From the IMG/VR virus record IMGVR_UViG_3300030202_002737, positions 1 to 64,000 of that record: 64,000 nucleotides of DNA. One strand, written 5' to 3'. The DNA is from a virus. Under the pieces are notes generated by a model that saw nothing but the letters and a program-made list of their open reading frames with translations, made no database searches and was not told the DNA's origin. Positions 51,476-60,821 of this stretch are shown in pieces. Position 1 is the stretch's first letter; every line of letters starts with the position of its first letter. The position numbers and the translations under genes are program-made.

Positions 51476-51504
51476 ATAGGCCTTTCAAATGGAGGCCTAT
51501 TTTT
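51476..51504 (+). terminator. Terminator or attenuator-like hairpin before nrdJ-like gene
   Basis: ATAGGCCT and AGGCCTAT form an 8-base-pair stem over a 9-base loop, followed by a short run of T residues. It either ends the helicase transcript or sits in the leader of the reductase mRNA. Confidence 0.65.
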
Positions 51505-51517
51505 GTCTAAAATAAAA

Positions 51518-51524
51518 AAAGGAG
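51518..51524 (+). promoter_or_regulatory. Shine-Dalgarno sequence AAAGGAG deciding the reductase start
   Basis: Eight bases before the ATG at 51533. The longer frame opens at a TTG at 51503 inside the hairpin T tail, so the ATG at 51533 is preferred. Confidence 0.75.
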
Positions 51525-51532
51525 TCATATAT

Positions 51533-53392
51533 ATGAACATTTCAAACAAAATTTTATCAGATATAACAGTGCATATGAAATATGCCAAATACATCCCAGA
51601 ATTTAATAGGAGAGAAACATGGGACGAGCTCGTTACACGAAACAAAAATATGCATATTAAAAGGTACCCAAACTTAAAAGATGAAATTGAAGATGTTTAT
51701 AAAATGGTTTATAATAAAAAAATATTGCCATCAATGAGATCATTACAATTTGGCGGCAAACCAATTGAAATATCACCTAATCGGGTGTATAATTGTGCTT
51801 ATTTACCATTAGATCATATTGACTCATTTAGTGAGATAATGTTCTTATTATTAGGCGGTACCGGAGTAGGTTATTCAGTACAAAAACATCATGTAGCTAA
51901 ATTACCACCTGTTAACAAACCTTACGCTAAAAGAAAACGTAGATTTTTAATAGGCGATTCAATTGAAGGTTGGGCAGACGCTATCAAAGTGTTAATGAAA
52001 TCATATTTAAATGGTAAAAGCTCACGAATAGAATTTGATTATTCTGACGTTAGACCCAAAGGAGCTCAATTAGTAACATCAGGAGGGAAAGCTCCAGGCC
52101 CACAACCATTAAAAGAATGCATTCTAAAAGTAACAGGTATATTAGATGCTAGAGAAGACGGCGATAAGCTATCAACGTTAGAAGTACATGATATAGTTTG
52201 TCATATTGCAGACGCAGTTTTAGCCGGAGGAATTAGGAGAGCAGCATTAATTAGTTTATTTAGTGCAGATGATGATCAAATGATTGGATGTAAAGCTGGT
52301 AACTGGTGGGAAACAGATCCCCAAAGAGGTAGATCAAATAACTCTGCAGTATTAATGAGACATAAAATTACTAAATCATTTTTTATGGATCTATGGAAAC
52401 GAGTTGAATTATCAGGAGCTGGAGAACCAGGTATATATTTTAATAATGATAAAGATTGGGGTACTAATCCTTGTTGCGAAATAGCATTAAGACCATATCA
52501 ATTTTGCAACTTATGTGAAGTAAATGCATCTGACTTAGAATCACAAGAAGATTTTAATGCTAGAGTAAAAGGAGCTGCATTTATAGGAACATTACAAGCA
52601 GGATATACCGACTTTCATTATTTAAGAGATGTATGGAGAGAAACTACAGAAAAAGATGCGTTAATTGGAGTATCAATGACCGGTATAGGATCAGGAACAG
52701 TATTAGGCTATGATATGAAAAAAGGAGCCGATGTTGTTAAGCGAGAAAATACAAGAGTAGCTAAATTAATTGGTATTAACCGAGCAGCACGTTGTACAAC
52801 CGTTAAACCAGCTGGAACTACATCTTTAGCATTGGGAACATCGTCTGGTATTCATGCATGGCATAATGATTTTTATATTAGAAGAGTTAGAGTTGGTAAA
52901 AATGAATCAATATATAAGTATTTAGTTGAAAACCACCCTGAATTAGTAGAAGATGAGTATTTTAGACCCCATGACACTGCAGTAATTAGTGTACCACAAA
53001 AAGCACCAGATGGAGCTATAATGAGAACAGAGTCTCCTTTTCAATTATTAGAAAGAATTAAAAAAGTAGCCATGGAATGGGTAGCCCCAGGTCATCGTAA
53101 TGGTAGTAACACTCACAACGTGTCTGCAACTGTCAGCTTGAAAGATACAGAATGGAAAGATGCTGGCGAATGGATGTGGGATAACAGAAAACATTATAAC
53201 GGGTTATCAGTATTAAATTATGATGGCGGTAGTTATACTCAAGCACCATTCGAAGATTGTTCAGAAGAAACATATAATAGATTAATGGAAACGTTAAAAG
53301 AAGTAGATGTTTCAAATATTATTGAACTAGATGATAATACCGATTTATCAGGAGAATTAGCTTGTGCTGGTGGAGCTTGTGAGATACAATAA
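51533..53392 (+). CDS. nrdJ: Adenosylcobalamin-dependent ribonucleotide reductase, class II (NrdJ-like)
   Basis: Makes deoxyribonucleotides for phage DNA; 619 residues, shorter than the Lactobacillus enzyme (739). Active-site elements align by spacing. C88 is the first redox Cys (NCAYLP). NPCCEI at 312-317 carries N312, radical-site C314 and E316. C325 lies eleven residues after C314, as C419 follows C408. The C-terminal pair CAGGAC keeps the C-x4-C relay. GGTGVGYSVQKHH near 113-125 is usual. One gene replaces the nrdA/nrdB pair of T4, and it needs B12 from the host or water. Confidence 0.88.
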   Translation: MNISNKILSDITVHMKYAKYIPEFNRRETWDELVTRNKNMHIKRYPNLKDEIEDVYKMVYNKKILPSMRSLQFGGKPIEISPNRVYNCAYLPLDHIDSFSEIMFLLLGGTGVGYSVQKHHVAKLPPVNKPYAKRKRRFLIGDSIEGWADAIKVLMKSYLNGKSSRIEFDYSDVRPKGAQLVTSGGKAPGPQPLKECILKVTGILDAREDGDKLSTLEVHDIVCHIADAVLAGGIRRAALISLFSADDDQMIGCKAGNWWETDPQRGRSNNSAVLMRHKITKSFFMDLWKRVELSGAGEPGIYFNNDKDWGTNPCCEIALRPYQFCNLCEVNASDLESQEDFNARVKGAAFIGTLQAGYTDFHYLRDVWRETTEKDALIGVSMTGIGSGTVLGYDMKKGADVVKRENTRVAKLIGINRAARCTTVKPAGTTSLALGTSSGIHAWHNDFYIRRVRVGKNESIYKYLVENHPELVEDEYFRPHDTAVISVPQKAPDGAIMRTESPFQLLERIKKVAMEWVAPGHRNGSNTHNVSATVSLKDTEWKDAGEWMWDNRKHYNGLSVLNYDGGSYTQAPFEDCSEETYNRLMETLKEVDVSNIIELDDNTDLSGELACAGGACEIQ

Positions 53393-53442
53393 TGAGAGCA
53401 GATGATTGGATAACAAGATTATATTATGGTTTGGATATTTAA
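53392..53442 (+). CDS. Possible 16-residue peptide after the reductase
   Basis: An ATG overlapping the reductase stop (TAATG) opens a 16-codon frame, [16 protein letters not shown]. Its last codons contain the TTGGAT of the groEL promoter-like pair. The stop-start overlap matches true gene pairs here, but the frame is very short and may be chance. Confidence 0.25.
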   Translation: MRADDWITRLYYGLDI

Positions 53443-53460
53443 TAAAAATTTATTATAATA
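53431..53460 (+). promoter_or_regulatory. Class B promoter-like pair TTGGAT-17-TATAATA
   Basis: TTGGAT at 53431-53436 and TATAATA at 53454-53460 with exact 17-base spacing, ending 10 bases before the groEL ATG. Confidence 0.65.
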
Positions 53461-53461
53461 A

Positions 53462-55115
<1,654 letters not shown>

Positions 55116-55125
55116 AAATAAAAGA

Positions 55126-55440
55126 ATGAGTTTTAGTTTTTTAGATCCAAATAAAGTTGACCGAAATATGTTTTACAAATGTGTAAATACATTGTCAGAT
55201 AAAGATGGTATAGAGCTACATATGCTCAATGACGCTGTTTTACTCGATTATAATAAAAACCTAGATGAATTTTTATCATATTTAATCTCAGTAGGAGAAC
55301 ATCTTGAAGAATATGAAAAATGTAGTCAATTGATTATACAACAAAAAAAATATAAAAAATGGTTAACAATTAATTTAGAAACTGTTAAATCAGTATCCGA
55401 ATTATTAAGTAGCTTAAAATTAAAACATGATAGTAAATAA
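55126..55440 (+). CDS. Small helical protein at head of deazapurine operon
   Basis: A 104-residue protein, MSFSFLDPNKVDRNMFYKC, with three or four helices and a Lys-rich end. It has no motif, signal or membrane segment. It is the first gene behind a class B pair and is followed by FolE2 after one base. It could be expressed early with the nucleotide genes. Unknown function. Confidence 0.7.
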   Translation: MSFSFLDPNKVDRNMFYKCVNTLSDKDGIELHMLNDAVLLDYNKNLDEFLSYLISVGEHLEEYEKCSQLIIQQKKYKKWLTINLETVKSVSELLSSLKLKHDSK

Positions 55441-55441
55441 T

Positions 55442-56461
55442 ATGGCAGAAAAAAATAATACTAAATATGAGTGGTTCGATGATGTCGAATCTCATAAAAT
55501 AGCAGAAGAAAATAAACATTCAGTAAATTATCATGAACCTGAACGAGATTATGATTCAGACTATAAACCAACTAAAAATGATATAGAAACATTTCCAGAT
55601 TTACAAAATGGCCCTTCTTCTTTAATACAAGGAGCTCCTGTAGCTATTCAACAAGTTGGTATTCATAATTTTCGTCTTCCTTTAAAATATAAAAAGCGTG
55701 ATGGCGGTGATATTGAATTAGAAACTAAAGTAACTGGAAATGTTTCTTTAGCAGCACATAAAAAAGGTATTAACATGTCTCGTATTATGCGATCATTTTA
55801 TAAGTTTAAAGATGATTATGTCTTCGGAGAATTAGATACTATTTTATTAAAGTATAAAGATGATTTAGAATCATTTGATGCTAAGATTGGATTACATTTT
55901 TCATATCCAATATTACAACCATCATTAAGATCTGATAATGCTGGATATCAATATTATAATGTAACATTAGAAGGCAATATTGACGACAAAGGAACTTTTA
56001 AAAAGATACTTCACTTTGACTTTGTATATTCATCTGCATGTCCTTGTTCATATGAATTAGCAGAATATGCTAGAAAATATAGGAATAAAGCTACAGTATC
56101 ACATTCACAAAGATCTGTTGCAAGAATATCAGTAGAGTTTGATGAATTAGTATGGATTGAAGATCTACAAGAAATTTGTGAAAAAGCTTTACGTACTGAA
56201 ACTCAAGTTGTTGTTAAACGTGAAGATGAAATGGCATTTGCTGAATTAAATGGATCATATTTAAAATTTGTTGAAGATGCAGCTAGATTATTGTATGAAC
56301 AATTAATTGAGGATAAAAGAATTAAAGATTTTAGAGTTATTTGCTCACATCAAGAATCGCTACACTCACATGACGCAGTATCAGTAATATTAGCACCTAA
56401 TAGCAAATTTTCTAGTGATATTCCGCATGAATTATGGTCAAGCTTAATACATATATCATAA
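55442..56461 (+). CDS. folE2: GTP cyclohydrolase I type FolE2
   Basis: Converts GTP to 7,8-dihydroneopterin triphosphate, the first step toward folate and 7-deazaguanines. 339 residues from the ATG at 55442, one base after the previous stop; the in-frame ATG at 55427 overlaps that gene. The family marks are QQVGIHNFRLPL near 77-88, ACPCSYELA with C200 and C202, and SHSQRSVARISVEF near 220-233. The N-terminal 65 residues are a charged extension. QueD- and QueE-like genes follow closely, so the product probably feeds preQ0 rather than folate. Confidence 0.85.
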   Translation: MAEKNNTKYEWFDDVESHKIAEENKHSVNYHEPERDYDSDYKPTKNDIETFPDLQNGPSSLIQGAPVAIQQVGIHNFRLPLKYKKRDGGDIELETKVTGNVSLAAHKKGINMSRIMRSFYKFKDDYVFGELDTILLKYKDDLESFDAKIGLHFSYPILQPSLRSDNAGYQYYNVTLEGNIDDKGTFKKILHFDFVYSSACPCSYELAEYARKYRNKATVSHSQRSVARISVEFDELVWIEDLQEICEKALRTETQVVVKREDEMAFAELNGSYLKFVEDAARLLYEQLIEDKRIKDFRVICSHQESLHSHDAVSVILAPNSKFSSDIPHELWSSLIHIS

Positions 56462-56462
56462 C

Positions 56463-56618
56463 ATGAAGTATCCAGACGCAAAAAAGCACCAAATAGTAAG
56501 TTTTATTAAATCATTTGTTCGAATATTAGGATATTGTATGTTACCATTTGATATGGTAATAGCCGCAGTAACTTTAGTAATAAGCGAAGGAATAGGAATT
56601 TTAGAAGAATTAGTATAA
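56463..56618 (+). CDS. 51-residue membrane protein between folE2 and queD
   Basis: A small gene running from the ATG at 56463 to the stop at 56618, which overlaps the queD-like start (TAATG). The basic N-terminus (MKYPDAKKHQIVSFIKSFVR) precedes one or two hydrophobic stretches (ILGYCMLPFDMVIAAVTLVISEGIGI). It is probably a single- or hairpin-spanning inner-membrane protein. The coupling on both sides argues that it is real. The function is unknown. Confidence 0.65.
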   Translation: MKYPDAKKHQIVSFIKSFVRILGYCMLPFDMVIAAVTLVISEGIGILEELV

Positions 56619-57082
56619 TGGGAAAACATCAATCAAGTAAAGTTTTTGACGGATTTAGTACAGTGTTTCGTCAATGGAAAGCAGAAAATACACATTGTAG
56701 ATTTTTACATGGGTATGGAATATCATTTAAAGTATATTTTGAAGGTGAATTAGACCACAGAAATTGGGTTTGGGACTTTGGAGGAATGAAAAGAGCTAAA
56801 ACTCTTATAGATGGAATGCAACCTAAAGCTTGGATGGATTATATGTTTGACCATACTGTAGTAGCAGCAAAAGACGATCCTGCAGTTGATGTTTTAGAAG
56901 AAATGAATGAAAGAGGTATTATACAATTGAGATGGATCGAAGCAACAGGCGCCGAAAAGTTTGCTGAATATATTTATAACAAGTTAAATGACTTTGTTAA
57001 AACAGAAACAGATAACAGAGTAAGAGTTACAAAAGTTAAGTTCATGGAGCACGGTAAAAATGCAGCATATTATGGTGAATAA
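56618..57082 (+). CDS. queD: 6-carboxytetrahydropterin synthase-like (QueD family)
   Basis: Second step of preQ0 synthesis by family. 154 residues with the QueD layout: catalytic C27 in HCRFLHGYG, WVWDFGGMK near 50-58, MFDHTVVAA near 73-81, and a terminal EHGKNAAYYGE. Odd points: the canonical HGH zinc pair is H31-G-Y33, and the first zinc His expected near 16-17 is absent, though H26 is close. The zinc site must therefore differ or be lost. The gene overlaps the small membrane gene before it and the radical SAM gene after it. Confidence 0.8.
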   Translation: MGKHQSSKVFDGFSTVFRQWKAENTHCRFLHGYGISFKVYFEGELDHRNWVWDFGGMKRAKTLIDGMQPKAWMDYMFDHTVVAAKDDPAVDVLEEMNERGIIQLRWIEATGAEKFAEYIYNKLNDFVKTETDNRVRVTKVKFMEHGKNAAYYGE

Positions 57083-57857
57083 AAAATTAAAAAGACTTAA
57101 AGATTATAATAAAACAATTCCTGTATTAGAAATATATAGATGTGTTCAATCAGAAGGGTCAAGATTTGGAAGACCCACAATAGCAGTTAGAACAACAGGA
57201 TGTACACATAGATGCTACTTTGGAGAAGGTGGTTGGTGTGATAGTTGGTATACAAGTATTCATCCAGAAAAAGGTACATTTACATTTAATGATATTATTA
57301 AAATATATGATGAAAATCCTCATGTAAAAGAAATGATGTTAACTGGTGGATCACCAACAATGCATCCAGCATTAGTAAATGAAATTATGCACTTTGCAAA
57401 CGAAAGGGGAATATTAGTTACTATTGAAACAGAAGGAAGTCATTTTCTCGAAACTGATTATCCAATTGACTTAATATCTTTATCTCCTAAATTTTCTAAT
57501 TCAGTTCCTGTCTTAGGTGCAATAACTCCTAATGGATCAGTTACAGATGAACGAATGATTAAAGTTCATAATAGATTAAGAATGAATAAAGATGCAATGC
57601 GTAAGACATTAGATTATCATAAAGATTATCATTTTAAACCTGTATGGGATGGCACTGAAAAGAATCTAAAAGAAATAGAAGAATTTAGAATTGAAATGGA
57701 TATTCCTAAACATAAAACTTATGTAATGCCGGCTGGAGATACTAGAAAAACATTAATGGAGATGTATCCTATAGTATTTGAAATGGTAGCAGAACATGGC
57801 TATAATATGACAGGAAGAGATCATATTATAGCATATGACACTGAAAGAGGAGTATAA
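57072..57857 (+). CDS. queE: 7-carboxy-7-deazaguanine synthase-like radical SAM enzyme (QueE)
   Basis: Third step toward preQ0 by family: ring contraction to 7-carboxy-7-deazaguanine. 261 residues from the ATG at 57072 (the frame also opens at 57060; both overlap queD). It starts LEIYRCVQSEGSRFGRPTIAVRTTGC, the QueE opening. The iron-sulfur motif is C44-x3-C48-x7-C56, not the usual C-x3-C-x2-C, through a five-residue insertion (YFGEGGW). LTGGSPTMHP near 92-101 is the GGE/SAM motif region. No QueC is in the window. Its stop overlaps the next small gene. Confidence 0.8.
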   Translation: MVNKKLKRLKDYNKTIPVLEIYRCVQSEGSRFGRPTIAVRTTGCTHRCYFGEGGWCDSWYTSIHPEKGTFTFNDIIKIYDENPHVKEMMLTGGSPTMHPALVNEIMHFANERGILVTIETEGSHFLETDYPIDLISLSPKFSNSVPVLGAITPNGSVTDERMIKVHNRLRMNKDAMRKTLDYHKDYHFKPVWDGTEKNLKEIEEFRIEMDIPKHKTYVMPAGDTRKTLMEMYPIVFEMVAEHGYNMTGRDHIIAYDTERGV

Positions 57858-57988
57858 TGGATGAAGCATTAGAACTATTAAATGAGATAGAAGAAAATGT
57901 TAATATTTGTTGTGCAATAACAATGGATCCTGATGAAGTTCAGGAAATGATAGATAAATTACGAAATATATTAGAAAACACAAAATAA
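57857..57988 (+). CDS. 43-residue acidic helical protein
   Basis: A short gene whose ATG overlaps the queE-like stop (TAATG). The sequence MDEALELLNEIEENVNICC is followed by a second helix, DPDEVQEMIDKLRNILEN, so it is a probable helical hairpin. It ends nine bases before groES. The function is unknown; size and coupling suggest a regulatory or adapter peptide. Confidence 0.55.
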   Translation: MDEALELLNEIEENVNICCAITMDPDEVQEMIDKLRNILENTK

Positions 57989-57997
57989 GGAAAAGTT

Positions 57998-58297
57998 ATG
58001 AAAATGCAACCAATGGGAGATCAAGTATTGATCCGAGAACAAGAAAAATCTGATAAAACAGAATCTGGAATTATATTAGTAGATGCTGGGTATGACGAAG
58101 AATTTGTATATGCCGATGTAATCGCAGTTGGACCTGGATTATTTACACAAACAGGAAATAGAATACCAATGTCAGTCTCAAAAGATGACGTTGTATTAAT
58201 TAGTAAAAATAATTTAGGTACACAGAAAAAAGTAAAATTTGATAACATTGACTATATTCTAGTAAGAGAAATGGAAATATCAATGGTGTCAAACTAA
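57998..58297 (+). CDS. groES: Co-chaperonin GroES
   Basis: A 99-residue GroEL cap subunit. MQPMGDQVLIREQEKSDKTESGIILVD is the GroES beta-barrel start with the mobile loop at about 17-32. It is followed by YADVIAVGPGLFTQTG and a C-terminal FDNIDYILVREMEI. The roof hairpin is short. It is split from groEL by about 2.9 kb of deazapurine genes, unlike bacterial groESL operons. AAGGA precedes the ATG. Confidence 0.9.
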   Translation: MKMQPMGDQVLIREQEKSDKTESGIILVDAGYDEEFVYADVIAVGPGLFTQTGNRIPMSVSKDDVVLISKNNLGTQKKVKFDNIDYILVREMEISMVSN

Positions 58298-58308
58298 ATT
58301 TTGGTTAA

Positions 58309-58851
58309 ATGAAAAATTATATCATATTATTTCTAATACTTGTTGGATGTAAGAAAATCGATGAAAATGGGTTTAAAACATATACCATTAAGCAAGGAAA
58401 TCATAAATCAAACTATGGAATGAAATTTACTAGATCAAATTGTTTAAATTTTCAAGTAATATTTGATTCATCTGCTATATATACAACCACAGATCCTATA
58501 AATCAATTTGATATTAATAAATTATATGGCCTAAGCGATTGTGGCGATTTTCATACCGAGTCATCAATTCGAATTGGTTGGCGCTGGTTAAATGATAGTT
58601 TGGAACTACATTGGTTTAAACATGATGGTAATTTTGAATTTGATAAAATTAAATGTGTAGATTTAAATACCATAATTAATTGTAGTATACAATTCACAGA
58701 TGCAGAATATAAAATTGTAATAGACAACACTCAAATATTTATTAATAGACCATGTTCCAGATCTAACAATTCTAAATATTATACATGGCCGTATTTTGGC
58801 GGAACTGAAACAGCTCCCCATGATATAAAAATAAAAATAAAAAGTATATAA
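58309..58851 (+). CDS. Predicted lipoprotein of unknown function
   Basis: A 180-residue protein. Residues 1-13 are hydrophobic and end in the lipobox LVGC, with C14 the lipidated Cys followed by KK. The mature part is beta-rich and has three further Cys pairs in spirit (SNCLNF, SDCGDF, IKCVDL, INCSI), so a disulphide-bearing extracytoplasmic domain of jelly-roll type is likely. It sits between groES and phoH, and its stop is followed two bases later by phoH. A superinfection-exclusion or host-envelope role is possible but unproven. Confidence 0.75.
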   Translation: MKNYIILFLILVGCKKIDENGFKTYTIKQGNHKSNYGMKFTRSNCLNFQVIFDSSAIYTTTDPINQFDINKLYGLSDCGDFHTESSIRIGWRWLNDSLELHWFKHDGNFEFDKIKCVDLNTIINCSIQFTDAEYKIVIDNTQIFINRPCSRSNNSKYYTWPYFGGTETAPHDIKIKIKSI

Positions 58852-58852
58852 T

Positions 58853-59515
58853 ATGCCAGATAACAAAGATAAGACTCCACCGAAAGGTAATGTAAGATTT
58901 TCAATTTCATTATCGGAAGAACAAAAATTAGCAAAAGCTGAAATATTAATGCATCCATATAATTTTATTATAGGTAAAGCAGGAAGTGGCAAAACATTGT
59001 TAGCAGTTCAAGTTGCATTGGATATGTTTTTCAAAAGGAGTGTTAATCAAATCATTATTACCAGACCAACTGTATCAAATGAAGATAATGGGTATTTACC
59101 AGGCTCATTAACTGAAAAAATGGAGCCATGGTTAGTTCCAATTCGGTCTAATATGAGAAAGGTATATAATAAACCTCAAATATTAGAAAAAATGGAAAAT
59201 GATGAAAATATTGAATTAGTATCATTATCTCATTTTAGAGGAAGAACTTTTGAAAATTCGTGTGTAATCATCGATGAATTTCAAAATTTAACCAAACAAC
59301 AGTTAGGAATGGTATTAGGTAGATTAGGTAAAGGATCCACAATGATATTAACAGGAGACCCGCAACAAATTGATTTAAAATTTAGTAATGATTCGGCAAT
59401 ACATGATGTACCTAAAGTTAAAGGATCTAATTTTGTTCATGCTGTTACTTTAAAAGACAACCATAGACATTCTGCATTAAATGAAGTATTACGATTATTA
59501 CAATCTTACTCATAA
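58853..59515 (+). CDS. phoH: PhoH-like P-loop ATPase
   Basis: A 220-residue protein of the PhoH family. Walker A GKAGSGKT is at 41-48. IIITRPTVSNEDNGYLPG near 63-80 is the PhoH signature. Walker B CVIIDEFQN is near 138-146, and LTGDPQQIDL near 163-172 gives the sensor region. PhoH-like genes are common in marine phages; the biochemical role is unsettled, with RNA or phosphate-stress functions suggested. The following gene has its own class B pair. Confidence 0.9.
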   Translation: MPDNKDKTPPKGNVRFSISLSEEQKLAKAEILMHPYNFIIGKAGSGKTLLAVQVALDMFFKRSVNQIIITRPTVSNEDNGYLPGSLTEKMEPWLVPIRSNMRKVYNKPQILEKMENDENIELVSLSHFRGRTFENSCVIIDEFQNLTKQQLGMVLGRLGKGSTMILTGDPQQIDLKFSNDSAIHDVPKVKGSNFVHAVTLKDNHRHSALNEVLRLLQSYS

Positions 59516-59517
59516 AC

Positions 59518-59547
59518 TTGGATAATTTAAAATTATTTCTTATTATA
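59518..59547 (+). promoter_or_regulatory. Class B promoter-like pair TTGGAT-17-TATTATA
   Basis: TTGGAT at 59518-59523 and TATTATA at 59541-59547, spacing 17, ending nine bases before the UV endonuclease ATG. Confidence 0.6.
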
Positions 59548-59556
59548 TAATAAAAT

Positions 59557-60591
59557 ATGATTAGATATGGCTATGCGTGCGTTAACGCAACACTAACGAA
59601 TAGACCCAAGAAATTAGGCGGTAGAGTTACTACTTCCCGTACGGCTAGAAAAGCTTCTTGGTATCCTAATAATTTACAACTTATTAGTGACAAAGCATTA
59701 GACAATGCAAAAGATTTACTCACTTATCTCAAATGGAATGAAGAGCATGGTATTACGTTATTTCGTGTAGGCTCTGAATTATTTCCATGGCATGATCAAT
59801 ACGAATTACATGATCTTCCAGACTACGAAGAAATTGCTCAGCACTTATTCGCTGCAGGTGAATTTGCTAGGCAACATGGTCATAGATTAACTACACATCC
59901 TGGTCCGTTCCATGTATTAGGTTCCCCTAGACAAGATGTTGTAGAAAAAAGTATTATTGGCTTAGAACGACATTCTGAAATGTTTGATCTTATGGGGTAT
60001 GAGCCATCGTTTCATAACAAGATCAATATTCATGTAGCTGGTGCTTATGGTGATCGTGAAGCTACTGCTAAGCGGTGGATCAAGACTTGGCAACGACTAT
60101 CTGACTCCCTAAAAGCTAGATTAGTTTTAGAAAACGATGACAAGGCATCTATGTACAGCGTAAGGCATCTATACGACCTTATACACCAAGAAATTGGTAT
60201 TCCTATTACATTTGACTATTGGCATCATACCTTCTGTACAGGCGATTTAACAGAACGTCAAGCATTCTTTATGGCAAAGTCTACCTGGGATAAACATGGT
60301 GTTACTCAATGTACTCATTACTCTGAGTCTAGACGACAAGAGCAAAAGTTATTGATAGAAAAAATGTTGAATCATAATAATATACCATTATCAGAATTAC
60401 ACTTATGGCCGACCTTTGAAAAAGAATACAAAATATTTAGCAAGATCAAAGAGCCTGCTCATGCAGATTATATTGTGAATACTCCTAATACTTATAACGT
60501 TGAAAATCTAGACATCGTTGTAGAAGCTAAAGCAAAAGAGTTAGCTATTTTACCGGTATTGGAAAAACAAAAAAAATTACTTATAATATAA
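59557..60591 (+). CDS. uvsE: UV damage endonuclease (UVDE/Uve1 family)
   Basis: Nicks DNA beside UV photoproducts to start alternative excision repair; 344 residues. TIM-barrel family marks are MIRYGYACVNATL at 1-13, RVGSELFPWHDQ near 71-82, HRLTTHPGPFHVLGSP near 109-124, INIHVAGAYGDRE near 152-164, RLVLENDD near 182-189, and FDYWHHTFC near 214-222. The His/Glu/Asp residues in these supply the metal site. T4 uses the unrelated DenV glycosylase. It has its own class B pair. Confidence 0.9.
   Translation: MIRYGYACVNATLTNRPKKLGGRVTTSRTARKASWYPNNLQLISDKALDNAKDLLTYLKWNEEHGITLFRVGSELFPWHDQYELHDLPDYEEIAQHLFAAGEFARQHGHRLTTHPGPFHVLGSPRQDVVEKSIIGLERHSEMFDLMGYEPSFHNKINIHVAGAYGDREATAKRWIKTWQRLSDSLKARLVLENDDKASMYSVRHLYDLIHQEIGIPITFDYWHHTFCTGDLTERQAFFMAKSTWDKHGVTQCTHYSESRRQEQKLLIEKMLNHNNIPLSELHLWPTFEKEYKIFSKIKEPAHADYIVNTPNTYNVENLDIVVEAKAKELAILPVLEKQKKLLII
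60559..60588 (+). promoter_or_regulatory. Class B promoter-like pair TTGGAA-17-TATAATA
   Basis: TTGGAA at 60559-60564, inside the UV endonuclease 3' end, and TATAATA at 60582-60588 after 17 bases. It ends five bases before the ATG at 60594 and would drive the membrane gene and polymerase. Confidence 0.5.
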
Positions 60592-60593
60592 AT

Positions 60594-60821
60594 ATGATAG
60601 AATTTTTAGGATGGTTTAGTACAGCATTAGTACTATTAGGTTACATATGTAATGCTCGACAGTTAACATATATTGCAATGATTGCTTGGATTATAGGAGA
60701 TACTGGATGGATAGTATATGATTTCTTTATTGATAACTTTAGTCATTTAGTATTAAGTTTTGTCATTATATCGATTAATGTATATGGAATGTATAATATA
60801 AAAAAAGCGCAAAAGAAATAA
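60594..60821 (+). CDS. Small three-segment membrane protein
   Basis: A 75-residue protein with hydrophobic segments at about 5-20 (LGWFSTALVLLGYICN), 25-42 (YIAMIAWIIGDTGWIVYD) and 48-67 (FSHLVLSFVIISINVYGMYN), and a basic end. The order of W, G and D residues recalls short PnuC- or YgjV-like membrane modules, but this is weak. It is immediately followed by the DNA polymerase ATG, so the two are coupled. Unknown function. Confidence 0.7.
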   Translation: MIEFLGWFSTALVLLGYICNARQLTYIAMIAWIIGDTGWIVYDFFIDNFSHLVLSFVIISINVYGMYNIKKAQKK

